From NCBI GenBank assembly GCA_034521755.1, contig JAXHMB010000003.1, forward strand, positions 1 to 64,000: a DNA stretch of 64,000 bases, in the 5' to 3' direction. The position numbers and the translations under genes were made by a program. The notes below the pieces were generated by a model, which was not told where the DNA came from, made no database searches, and worked only from the letters and a program-made list of their open reading frames with translations. Shown in pieces: positions 9,136 through 17,731 of the stretch; within the stretch, counting starts at the first letter, position 1; each line of letters opens with the position of its first letter. Source of the stretch: JAXHMB01 sp034521755 (GTDB lineage Bacteria > Bacteroidota > Rhodothermia > Balneolales > Balneolaceae).

Positions 9136-9954
9136 ATGACCGACGACAGCGAGGACCCCAACGACGAGGCCGGCTACCACGTCGAGGCCGCGGCCGAGGA
9201 CGTCGCCGACGCCGTTCTCCTCCCCGGCAACCCCGAGCGCGTCGACAAGATCACGGCGCTGTGGGACGACCACGAGGAGGTCGCGCGCCACCGCGAGTAC
9301 CGCACCGCCACCGGCAGCTACGACGGTGCCCCGATCTCGGTCACCTCGACCGGGATCGGGTCGCCGTCGGCCGCCATCGCCGTCGAGGAACTCGCGCGCG
9401 TCGGCGTCGACACGTTCATCCGGGTCGGCTCCTGCGGCGCGATCCAGCCCGAGATGGACGTGGGCGACCTGGTGATCACGACCGGCGGCGTCCGGCAGGA
9501 GGGGACGAGCGACGAGTACGTCCGGGAGGACTACCCCGCGACCGCCGACGGCGAGGTCGTCTCCGCCTTAGTCGCCGCCGCGGAGCGGCTGGGCCACGAC
9601 TACCACACCGGCGTCACGATGAGCGCCGACTCCTTCTACGCCGGGCAGGGTCGCGCCGGATTCGAGGGGTTCGAGGCCGCCGGGTCGGACGAGCTGGTCG
9701 CGGAGCTGCGGGACGCGAACGTGAAGAACATCGAGATGGAGGCGTCGGCGATCCTCACGATCGCGAACGTGTACGGGCTCCGGGCGGGGGCGGTCTGCTC
9801 GGTGTACGCGAACCGTATCACCGGCGAGTTCCGCACGGAGGGCGAGTCGCGCGCCGCGGAGACCGCGAGCCTCGCGGTGAAGCTGCTCGCGCGCATGGAC
9901 GAGGTGAAACGCGAGGCGGGCGCCGACCGCTGGCACGCCGGGCTCTCGCTGTAG
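9136..9954 (+). CDS. udp: Nucleoside phosphorylase (uridine phosphorylase type)
   Basis: 272-residue member of the PNP/UDP family (NP-I), cleaving nucleosides with phosphate. Seen: the phosphate/ribose loop LLPGNPERVDKI (residues about 32-43), ISVTSTGIGSPSAAIAVEEL, RVGSCGAIQ, and NIEMEASAILTIA (the EMEAS-type ribose-binding segment). Next to cytidine deaminase, uridine phosphorylase activity is the best guess, although archaeal members can also use purine nucleosides. Intact; it has its own TATA-like box at 9104 despite lying only 68 bases after cdd. A long opposite-phase frame over the same DNA is a GC artefact. Confidence 0.88.
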   Translation: MTDDSEDPNDEAGYHVEAAAEDVADAVLLPGNPERVDKITALWDDHEEVARHREYRTATGSYDGAPISVTSTGIGSPSAAIAVEELARVGVDTFIRVGSCGAIQPEMDVGDLVITTGGVRQEGTSDEYVREDYPATADGEVVSALVAAAERLGHDYHTGVTMSADSFYAGQGRAGFEGFEAAGSDELVAELRDANVKNIEMEASAILTIANVYGLRAGAVCSVYANRITGEFRTEGESRAAETASLAVKLLARMDEVKREAGADRWHAGLSL

Positions 9955-10037
9955 CGGGCGTCTGTCCCGCCGCATTCGCAATATTTGACGGCGAGCGTTC
10001 CAAAGCGATTTTACCCGCGGACCGCGGAGCGACACGC

Positions 10038-11219
10038 ATGAGTACACAGGTCGTGGTCGTCGGCTCCGGGTACGCCGGCGCAGGGGCGGTGAAGGCGTTC
10101 GAAGACGAGGTCGGCGAGGGCGAGGCGGAGCTCACGTGGATCTCCGAACACGACTACCACCTCGTCTTACACGAGGTCCACCGCGCGATCCGCAACCCCG
10201 CGGTCGAAGACAAGATCACGATTCCCGTCGACGAGATCAAATCGCCCGAGTCCGACTTCGTTCAGGGTCGAGTCGTCGACGTCGACACCGACGACCGGGT
10301 CGTCGAGACGGACGACGGGACGACCGTCGACTACGACTACCTCCTCTTGGGCGTCGGCTCCACGACGGCCTTCTTCGGCATCGAGGGGCTGAAGGAGAAC
10401 GCCCACCAGCTGAAGGGACTCGACGACGCGAAGGCGATCCACGAGGACGTCCGCGAGGCGGCGGCCGAGGCGACCCGCTCCGACCCCGTCGAGGTCGTCG
10501 TCGGCGGCGCCGGCCTCTCGGGCATCCAGACGGCCGGCGAGATCGCCGAGTACCGCGACAAGCACCGCGCGCCCATCGAGATCAAGCTCGTCGAGGGCCT
10601 CGACGAGGTCTTCCCCGGCAACGACCCCCAGATCCAGGGCGCGCTGCGCCAGCGACTGGAGGACGCCGACGTGGAGATCCTCACCGGCGACTTCATCTCG
10701 AAGGCCGACGAAGAGGCCGTCTACCTCGGCGGCGGCGAGGACGAGGAGCCGGAGGAGCTCGCGTACGACGTGCTGATCTGGACCGGCGGCATCACCGGCC
10801 ACGACGAGATCGCCGACCTCGACCTCGACAAGGACGAGCGCTCGAACCGCGTCCACGCCGGCTCCGACTTCGCCACCAGCGACGACCGCGTGTTCGCCAT
10901 CGGCGACACCGCCCTCGTCGAGCAGAGCGACGACGACGTCGCGCCGCCGACCGCGCAGGCCGCGTGGCAGGCCGCCGAGGTCGCGGGGGCCAACCTCGCT
11001 CGCGCCGCCCGCGGCGCGCCGCTCCGCTCGTGGACCCACGAGGACAAGGGGACGGTCATCTCCGTCGGCGAGGAGGCGGTCGCCCACGACGTGATGGGGA
11101 TGCCGATCAAGACGTTCGGCGGCACGCCCGCCAAGCTGCTGAAGAAGTCGATCGCGGTGCGGTGGATCGCCAAGGTCTCCTCCGCGAGCCGCGGTATCGG
11201 CGCGTTCGGCGAGATGTAA
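10038..11219 (+). CDS. NDH-2-like FAD/NAD(P) oxidoreductase
   Basis: 393-residue two-dinucleotide-fold flavoprotein of the type II NADH dehydrogenase / pyridine nucleotide-disulphide oxidoreductase group. FAD-binding GxGxxG is VVVVGSGYAGAGA (residues 4-16), and the NAD-binding site is EVVVGGAGLSGIQTAGEIAE (about 155-174). FAIGDTA near residue 295 binds the FAD ribityl chain. PTAQAAWQAA and a basic, less polar C-terminus (AKLLKKSIAVRWIAK) fit peripheral membrane attachment, so electron transfer from NADH to menaquinone is the likely role. Intact. An AT-rich patch about 27 bases upstream (ATTTTAC near 10010) may be its TATA box. Confidence 0.85.
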   Translation: MSTQVVVVGSGYAGAGAVKAFEDEVGEGEAELTWISEHDYHLVLHEVHRAIRNPAVEDKITIPVDEIKSPESDFVQGRVVDVDTDDRVVETDDGTTVDYDYLLLGVGSTTAFFGIEGLKENAHQLKGLDDAKAIHEDVREAAAEATRSDPVEVVVGGAGLSGIQTAGEIAEYRDKHRAPIEIKLVEGLDEVFPGNDPQIQGALRQRLEDADVEILTGDFISKADEEAVYLGGGEDEEPEELAYDVLIWTGGITGHDEIADLDLDKDERSNRVHAGSDFATSDDRVFAIGDTALVEQSDDDVAPPTAQAAWQAAEVAGANLARAARGAPLRSWTHEDKGTVISVGEEAVAHDVMGMPIKTFGGTPAKLLKKSIAVRWIAKVSSASRGIGAFGEM

Positions 11220-11288
11220 GTAGGGAGAACTCGCGGCTATGCGACGCTTGCTATCGGTTCATAAGCGCTCGATCAACGTCGGAGACCG

Positions 11289-11446
11289 CCGAAGCTCCAG
11301 CCGCTCGGCGATACGTTGCTGCTTTCAGGTCGCTGATTCGTGGAACGATGAGAGCGGAGCCGTCGCGGTGAACGCCGAAGCCCAGCCGCTCGGCGATACG
11401 CGTACTGATAGTGCTCGTCACGACCGACACCACCGAAGCCCCAGCC
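11289..11446. repeat. Short repeat CCGAAGCCCCAGCC, three copies
   Basis: CCGAAGCTCCAGCC at 11289, CCGAAGCCCAGCC at 11375 and CCGAAGCCCCAGCC at 11433, the first two followed by GCTCGGCGATACG. They are inverted relative to the copies at 8457 and 8519. No coding sequence is evident across 11220-11585. Confidence 0.55.
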
Positions 11447-11604
11447 GCGAGGCGGCGCACGCTCGCATCGTCGAGCGCTCGCGTCACGACGCGAGATCCG
11501 ACCGACGGCTGCCAGCCGGCGACTCCGGCGATGACGAGAGAGCTCCGCTCTCTCGAACCACGGTCCTCGGTCACTCGCTGCGCTCGTTCCTGCGGTCCTT
11601 GCGT

Positions 11605-11800
11605 CCCCTGCGCCCGCCTCGCGGCTGCCCCTTCGAGTCCCGCCCCGCACAGCACCGCACACCGCGCCTCACGCCGTCCCGCAGCTCCTCGGTCGACTCG
11701 GCAGGCCTCCGGTGCGCTCCGGAGCCGGCGACTACGCGCTCGCGCGCGCTCGCTGCGGCTCGCGCACTGCGGCGCTCGGAGGCGCGCGCCACCGCACCGT
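11605..11800. repeat. Haloarchaeal GC-rich dispersed repeat, copy C
   Basis: Same block order as copy A: CTGCCCCTTCGAGTCCCGCC, then CGCCTCACGCC, a variable hairpin (CCTCCGGTGCGCTCCGGAG), then GGCGCGCGCCACCGCA. It is the most diverged copy. The stretch to 11938 contains no gene I can support. Confidence 0.6.
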
Positions 11801-11938
11801 AGATCACTCGTCCTTCTTTTGTACTGACCGCTCGAAGACGTAGGAAGCGATCGACCGCAGAGAACTTCGAGAAGCGTCGTTTCGACGGAATACTCCGGCA
11901 ACCGCTCGACGCGAACCCGATCGTCGCCGTCAGTACCG

Positions 11939-12472
11939 TCAGTGCTCGGCCGGCTCGTCGGGCGCTCGCATGTCGTCGATCCGCAGGATGAGGACGTTCG
12001 CGGTGTCGTCTTTGCCGTCGACGGTGCCGTCGATGACGAGCTTCGAGAGCGGCGTCGGGCCGACGGTGACGGAGTCGCCCTCGTGGAAGTCGCGGACCGA
12101 GCCCTGAACGTGGATCTCGGCGCGGCACAGCTCGGGGTGGTGGACGCTGGAGAGGTCGATCCCGTCGACGTTGACCCCCTCGATCTCCTCGCCCTCGTGG
12201 TAGATCGGGACGTCGGCCGGCTCGTCCATGCGCTGGATGTCGAGCGCCTCGTAGGCGTTCGAGGTGGGCTTGTAGCCGCCCTTCGGCCCCGGTACGCCCT
12301 CGACCAGCTGGAGGGCTTTGAGGCTCTGCATCTGGTTGCGGATCGTCCCCGCGTTGCGGTCGACCTCGTCGGCGATCGCCTCGCCTTTCACGGCGTCCTC
12401 CTGTTCCCCGTACAGGTTGATGAGGGCCGTGAGGATGCTCTTCTGGCTCGACGTGAGCTCGATCGATGACAT
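11939..12472 (-). CDS. Winged-helix transcriptional regulator
   Basis: About 177 residues. The N-terminal winged helix reads LTSSQKSILTALINLYG, then GEAIADEVDRNAGTIRNQMQ (recognition helix) and LVEGVPGPKGGYKPT (the wing). This resembles the haloarchaeal Rrf2/TrmB-like regulators. The C-terminal half (HPELCRAEIHVQGSVRDFHE onward) is a small beta-rich domain, in some relatives described as PilZ- or OB-like, possibly a ligand sensor. I chose ATG 12470-12472 (MSSIELTSSQ) because the extra 15 residues upstream are basic and overlap the AT-rich promoter region (TTATAAGTG, 12515-12530). Target genes cannot be read from the window. Confidence 0.75.
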   Translation of the reverse strand: MSSIELTSSQKSILTALINLYGEQEDAVKGEAIADEVDRNAGTIRNQMQSLKALQLVEGVPGPKGGYKPTSNAYEALDIQRMDEPADVPIYHEGEEIEGVNVDGIDLSSVHHPELCRAEIHVQGSVRDFHEGDSVTVGPTPLSKLVIDGTVDGKDDTANVLILRIDDMRAPDEPAEH

Positions 12473-12579
12473 GGTGACGAATACACCACGCCCCCGCTTA
12501 AATGCGATGGAATTCACTTATAAATGATCGTGTGGAATTGCCTCGGCGGGCGGCTACCCTCGGTTCCGACCGGTCCGGC

Positions 12580-12798
12580 TTACCCACCGCGCAACCGCTT
12601 CATCCGGACGTACGCGATCGGACTGGAGAGCGCGACGACGACGCCGACGCCGACCAGCGCGAGTCCGAGGTCGGCGGAGACGAACGAGACCGCACCGCCG
12701 ACGAGCCCGACCGCCGCGCCGGTGAACGCGACCGCGATCATCGCGCCGACCGGCTCGATGTCGCCGGGGTCGACGGAGTACGAGTCCGAACCGTCCAT
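12580..12798 (-). CDS. Small two-helix membrane protein
   Basis: 72 residues: a short acidic N-terminus, MDGSDSYSVDPGDIEPVG, then two hydrophobic segments (about residues 19-40 and 45-63) separated by SADLG, and a basic end RMKRLRGG, suggesting a cytoplasmic C-terminus. Such short two-helix proteins are common and conserved among haloarchaea without known function. Start at the ATG 12796-12798. It lies between the regulator and arginase genes, on the regulator's strand. Confidence 0.6.
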   Translation of the reverse strand: MDGSDSYSVDPGDIEPVGAMIAVAFTGAAVGLVGGAVSFVSADLGLALVGVGVVVALSSPIAYVRMKRLRGG

Positions 12799-12956
12799 GG
12801 TCGACCCGTGGCGGTCCGGGCGCAAAACGGTGTCCGATCCGGCGAGGCGGGGACGGTGAGTCCGGCGGGGACCGTCGTCGACCGGCGCGCGTCCGAGGGC
12901 CTCTTCCGCGGTCGACGATCCCCACCATTGAAGCGCCGGCGCGTCGCGTGGACGGT

Positions 12957-13314
12957 ATGACCGCGGTCAGGATCATCGGCGCGCCGACAGACTACGGGGC
13001 GAACCGACGCGGAGTCGACATGGGACCGTCGGCGATCCGGTACGGCGGGCTCGCCGACCAGCTCGCCGGGGCGGGCGTCGAGACGACCGACGCGGGCGAC
13101 CTCCTCGTCCCGCGGGCCGAGGAGCGCGATCCGGACGCGGACGCGCCCAGCGAGGGGAAAGCCAAGTTCCTCCGGGAGACGGCCGACGTCTGTCGGCGGC
13201 TCGGCGACGAGGTCGCGGCGACGCTCGCCGACGGCGAGGTGCCGCTCGCGCTCGGCGGCGACCACTCCATCGCGATCGGGAGCCTCGTCGGGTCCGCGCG
13301 CGACGCGGAAGTCT
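12957..13314 (+). pseudogene. rocF: Arginase/agmatinase family, cut at the contig junction
   Basis: N-terminal 119 residues of an arginase-family ureohydrolase. IGAPTDYGANRRGVDMGPSA is the arginase-type N-terminus, and PLALGGDHSIAIGS contains the first manganese-binding histidine (GGDHS). The haloarchaeal sequence stops after RDAEV, where relatives continue with the WxDAHxD metal-binding motif; from 13,315 the DNA is AT-rich and bacterial. The apparent stop codon TAA arises from the foreign sequence. The gene is thus a fragment produced by the join. Start ATG at 12957; arginine breakdown to ornithine and urea would be the role of the complete enzyme. Confidence 0.85.
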
Positions 13315-13320
13315 AAATTT
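13310..13320. other. Junction between haloarchaeal and bacterial sequence
   Basis: Base composition, codon use and gene content change completely within about ten bases. On the left an arginase gene is interrupted mid-frame; on the right a minus-strand bacterial gene loses its 3' end. There is no IS end, att-like repeat or tRNA at the join. Best read as a chimeric assembly point. Confidence 0.85.
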
Positions 13321-13998
13321 ACACGGATAAGATTTTCCTCAAACATTCCTCCAAGATTAAACCACGTAACATCATATGTTATAGAAAATATTGTGAATAG
13401 CGTATCATCCTCTTTGTAGAATCGATAGCTTCCCTCATGCAACCAATCGCTGTTTTTTTGTTTTAGTACTGTCAAAAATCTTAAATCTGCATATCTATTT
13501 GCATAATAGACAGCTATTCTGTTACCAATATAAAGTATGTCTATTAAAAAATAAGTCATACTTATGCGTTTATAGTTTCAATAGCTACAGGTGGTGGATT
13601 TAGTATAACCGGCTCACTGTTATAAATCCCTCCTCTTTCTGCATCTGATATTTCGGAATTTTGCTTTATTTCACCCCAACCCGGGAAATTTGATTTGAAG
13701 TATTTTTTCATTTTGGTATTCCCGGTCATATAAAAAAATACCAGGCATGGCCGGATTTATGACAGCTAATTTTCCATCATAACCATCCATATATACTTCA
13801 TTATATTGTCTCGGCTGCTTACCAAATGGAATAATACGTTTGTGAAAAGCCTGCACTGAATCTGTACTTTTTTTAAAACTCTTTGAGTTTATTATAAAGT
13901 TATTATTCGAGGCCGACATGAAATAAAATTTATCTGCTGAAAAGGCAAAGTAGTTAAGAGGATGTGAATCGAGTATCCTCTAATATTATATCTTAACA
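13316..13998 (-). pseudogene. Hypothetical protein, possibly beta-propeller, 3' end cut
   Basis: Three consecutive frames on the minus strand read as one protein: SADKFYFMSASNNNFIINSK and GKQPRQYNEVYMDGYDGKLA, then KSNFPGWGEIKQNSEISDA, then ILYIGNRIAVYYANRYADLR. The strand-rich, aromatic repeats with turns such as YDGKLAVINP and LYIGNRIAVYY suggest a six-bladed beta-propeller of the kind found in Bacteroidota lipoproteins, but I do not recognise the family. The 3' end is lost at the junction (13,316), and the 5' end runs into the DUF1761 gene, so the true start is not visible. Function unknown. Confidence 0.4.
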
Positions 13999-14437
13999 TG
14001 ATTCCAATCTAAATCGTACTGAATAATTTATACCTATTATCAAACCCATAACGGTGAAAGTTATCGTCCAATAGCCACCATTTATACAAATCTTATCTTT
14101 CCATGAACGCTGTTCATATAAGCTGTTGACAGCCAAAGCAAAGAACACCCAGCCAAAACCAGTAAGAAAGCCATAGAATGCTCCCATTCCGGCATCAATA
14201 TTAACAGCTTCCGGTGAACCGGTAAGAAACATCGCCAGATTAAAGGCCATAATAAGCTCAAAGATAAATGCAGGACCAAAAATTTTGGCCATATTTCCCT
14301 GCTGAATTTGTTCCTCAGAAAGCCCCACAGTAGCCATCCAGGCTTTCCCAAAGAGAGCCATACCATAACCAGCCAATTACAAATGTTGAAAGTGTTGCCA
14401 CTAAAATGGCCCAAATATTTAATAATGATATATCCAT
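13993..14437 (-). CDS. DUF1761 family membrane protein, one frameshift
   Basis: Small integral membrane protein with four hydrophobic segments, matching DUF1761: LLNIWAILVATLSTFVIG (first helix, frame starting at ATG 14437), then FGKAWMATVGLSEEQIQQGN, FELIMAFNLAMFLTG, GAFYGFLTGFGWVFFALAVN, and WTITFTVMGLIIGI. The frame changes near 14,375, between FVIG and LFGKAW. About 145 residues, the normal length. Function of the family is unknown. The first residues after the start are in the plasma membrane and no signal cleavage site is seen. Confidence 0.7.
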
Positions 14438-14598
14438 ATCTACTCCATCCTTTGTTATTATTTAATAGACATCACTAATATTTACTTTATAACGTACTAA
14501 AATACAATTAAAAAGTAGTTATAAGATAATAGCTGGTTTATATTTTGATCTGTACAACTTAATTCAATAAATGCTGTGGATTTCTTATTTTTGATTCT

Positions 14599-15464
14599 AT
14601 GGAAAAAATGAGTCAGACTTTACCCGATTTTAATCAGACTATACCTATTGACCAGGTAGGTATTGAAGAGCGTGTAGCTAAACTTAACAAACGAAGTATC
14701 AAAAAAGCATCAAAAGTGCAGGCTCTTAAACTGGCCCTTAGTATGGTCGATCTTACTACTTTAGAAGGTATGGATACTGAAGGAAAAGTTATTCAGCTTT
14801 GTCAAAAGGCAAAACAACCTCATGTTTCCCACCCTGATATACCTAAAGTTGCTGCAGTTTGTGTATACCCAACCATGGTAAAAGTAGCTAAAGAAGAACT
14901 TAAAGGTTCCGGAATTAAAGTAGCCAGTGTTGCTACAGCTTTTCCAAGCGGAATGACTACTCTTGAAGATAAGCTAGGACGCCGGCGAGCTGTTGATTAT
15001 GGAGCTGACGAAGTCAATATAGTGATTTCCCGTGGGGAGTTTTTAAAAGGGAACTATTCGTATGTTTCAGATGAAATTGCAGAAATTAAAGAAGCTTGTG
15101 ATAATGCCCACTTAAAAGTGATTTTAGAAACCGGAGAACTTAGAAACATATGAAAATATTCGGAAAGCAAGCGACATAGCTATGTACGCCGGTGCAGACT
15201 TCATAAAAACTTCAACTGGTAAAATTCGACCGGCTGCTACACCAACAACCCCTAGTTATGCTTGAAGCAATACGTGACTTTTACTACGAAACAGATCGGA
15301 TGGTAGGCATGGAACCAGCAAAAGGTATCAGGAAAGCTAAACAAGCAATACAATACCTTGTTTTGGTAAAGGAAACACTTGGAGCCGACTTGGATCGCTC
15401 CGAAATATGTTTAGACTTGGGAGCCAGCTCGCTGGCCAACGACCTACTCATGCAGATTACTTAA
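14599..15464 (+). CDS. deoC: Deoxyribose-phosphate aldolase, frameshifted
   Basis: Class I aldolase splitting 2-deoxyribose-5-phosphate into glyceraldehyde-3-phosphate and acetaldehyde. Seen: AAVCVYPTMVKVAKEEL, SVATAFPSG, VDYGADEVNIVIS (the DeoC aspartate), KVILETGEL (first active-site lysine) and, in a second frame, GADFIKTSTGK (Schiff-base lysine). The third frame, from 15,258, has RIRKAKQAIQYLV-like ending sequence and GASSLANDLLMQI. Breaks lie near 15,150 and 15,255. The longer N-terminus (about 45 residues before the barrel) resembles the Bacteroidota form. The acetaldehyde product would be handled by the downstream aldehyde dehydrogenases, supporting one operon. Confidence 0.88.
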
Positions 15465-15552
15465 GCAGGGAAACCGGCGTTTATCAGAAGTGCCGATTAT
15501 TTTTCTAATGATTAATTTTGCCAATTACATCAGGCAATAAACCCAGAATAGA

Positions 15553-17105
15553 ATGTCAGAAAAGAAACAGGACATAGAAGAAGCTCCTTTTAAACCGTCA
15601 TCTCCTACTTCAGAACTTGGATTTTCGTTCCCTTTGGGAGTATGATGATGCACCTCAGTCAGCTGACCATGTTGAGATCAAAGAAGCGAATATGGTCTTT
15701 TTATTGGCGGCAAGTTTGTTGAACCTTCAAAAGGACGATATTTCAAGACAATCAACCCATCAAATGAAGAAGTACTTTCAGAAATAGCTGAAGCTACTCA
15801 ACAAGATGTTGATGATGCCGTAAAGCCAGCAAATAAAGCCTATAAAAAAAGTTGGTCTTCCCTCTCAGGTAAAGAACGAGGAAAATATATATTTAGAATC
15901 GCTCGTCTAATTCAAGAACGGGCACGCGAATTTGCCATTATTGAATCTATGGATGGGGGTAAGCCGATCCGGGAATCGCGCGATGTGGATATTCCATTAG
16001 CAGCCGCTCACTTCTTATTATGCCGGCTGGGCGGATAAACTAGAATATGCTTTCCCAAACAGAACGGTAGAAGCCCTGGGCGTTGCCGGACAAATTATTC
16101 CCTGGAATCTCCCCTTGCTCGATGCTGGCCTGGCAGATCGCTCCCTGCCCTGGCAACTGTGGCAATACGGTTGTGCTTAAGCCGGCTGATAACCACATCG
16201 CTGACGGCTCTTGAAGTTTGCTGAGCTCTGCCGCGATTGCCGGTTTGCCGGATGGCGACGGCCGACATTCGTTACCGGTGCCGGACAAACAGGGTCACGG
16301 CTGGTCGAATGCGCGCTGATATCGACAAGATCGCCTTCACCAGGCCCCACCGAAGTCGGTAAGATCATCATGAAGTCTCTGGCCGGTACCGATAAGACGC
16401 TACACGCTCGAGCTTGGGCGGCAAAGGAACCTAATATCATTTTTGAGGATGCGCCTCGGTTGACCAGGCGGTCGAAGGTATTATTAATGCTATTTTCTTT
16501 AATCAGGGTCATGTCTGCTGCGCCGGTTCACGCCTATTCGTGCAAGAAGGAGTATCCGAGAAGGTGATCCAGAAACTTCGTGACCGTATGGATACGCTTA
16601 TCGTTGGCGATCCGTTGGACAAAAACACGGACATTGGTGCCATAGACTCTGAGCGGCGAATTACGAATAAGGTTAATGAGTACCTGGAAGTTGGCGTGGA
16701 ATGAAGGCGCCGATATGTATCCAGAGCTCAACCGTGATATTCCGGAGAAAGGATTTCTACCGTCGACCTACCCTCTTTCACCAATGTGGGGCAGGTCGAA
16801 TCAAGTATTGTTCAGGAAGAAATTTTTGGTCCGGTGCTGACTATTCAAACGTTCCGTACGGCCGGAGGAGGGCATACGAGAAAGCCAATAGAATGCTCCG
16901 ATACGGTTTAGCGGGTGGGGTTTGGACGGCCATAAGAGGTTCCAAGATCTTCAAAGCGGGTAGTAAAATCCGCAAATGGCGTGGTTTGGGCCGAATACCT
17001 ATAATCAGCGTTTGATCCCACCTCTCCTTTAGGGGCTACAAAGAAAGTGGCATGGGCCGTGAAGGCGGCATGCATGGACTTCAACCTTATGTAAAGCTCA
17101 GTTAG
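15553..17105 (+). CDS. Aldehyde dehydrogenase (NAD-dependent), heavily frameshifted
   Basis: A nearly complete aldehyde dehydrogenase can be followed across frames: LFIGGKFVEPSKG, FKTINPSNEEVLSEIAEAT, GQIIPWNLPLL (the cofactor-binding PWN), TGNTVVLKPAD, LELGGKEPNIIFEDA (from shifted frames), NQGHVCCAGSRLFVQE with the catalytic cysteine, and EEIFGPVLTIQTF. The end is ESGMGREGGMHGLQPYVKLS. About 510 residues, full length. At least ten frame breaks are needed, so the copy as printed is not translatable. Placed after deoC, it would oxidise acetaldehyde or another short aldehyde. The catalytic residues are all recoverable, which argues for sequence errors over real decay. Confidence 0.8.
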
Positions 17106-17112
17106 AATTAGA

Positions 17113-17708
17113 GTGAAGAAATTTAAAAATAGATATCGCTCAGATTCAATAAGGTTACAGGGATACGACTATAGCTCTGAAGGTATTTATTTTATAACCA
17201 TTTGCACTAAAAACAGAGTACATTATTTTGGCAGTATAAAAGAAGGAAAAATGATCCTACTGTAATGCTGGGAAAATAGTAGCTAGAGGAATGGATAAAA
17301 ACAGAAAAGATCAGGGACCGGGTGCGAATCAGGTAAATGGGTTGTTATGCCCAACCATGTTCATAGAATTATTCATTTAAAATCCAAAAAGCATTGCAAG
17401 AACGCATCGCATGCGTCCCTAAAGGCCTTGCAATCAAGGAGAGAAAGACGGACGCGGCCCGTCTCTACAAGCGATTGAAAATTTGGATTACAAAAATGAA
17501 TTTGGGCCTCAACATAATAATATTTCTTCGATCGTACGGGGATTCAAATCAGTACTGTAAAGAAGAATAAACGAATCAAAAAGACCATTTCGGCTGGCAG
17601 TCTGGATTTTATGATCATATTATTCGTAGCCAAAAATCTTTGATTAAAATTGAGCAATACATTCAAGAAAACCCACACAGGTGGAATGATGATCGTTATC
17701 ATTCTTAA
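17113..17708 (+). CDS. REP-associated tyrosine transposase (RAYT), frameshifted
   Basis: Y1 HUH-type transposase of the TnpA-REP group. Seen: RYRSDSIRLQGYDYSSEGIY and YFITICTKNRVHYFG at the start, the HUH motif in WVVMPNHVHRIIHL (about 17,340), and the catalytic-tyrosine helix WQSGFYDHIIRSQ followed by IQENPHRWNDDRYHS at the end. Breaks near 17,265, 17,330, 17,400 and 17,560. GTG at 17113 gives the expected short N-terminus. The gene stands alone without IS200 ends, as RAYTs do, and lies between two aldehyde dehydrogenase genes. RAYTs are thought to move REP palindromes; palindromes of that kind occur at 29.9, 30.7 and 34.9 kb. Confidence 0.82.
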
Positions 17709-17731
17709 ATTACATAACAAATTTTTGTAAG

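Noticed and set aside
10136..11371. Plus-strand 411-codon open frame overlapping the NDH-2-like gene
   Set aside because: Out-of-phase shadow of the oxidoreductase gene, arginine-rich without any motif.
12738..13559. A 273-codon minus-strand open frame across the archaeal/bacterial join
   Set aside because: Its first 80 codons are bacterial coding sequence and the rest is the antisense of the arginase gene. It exists only because of the join and is not a gene fusion.
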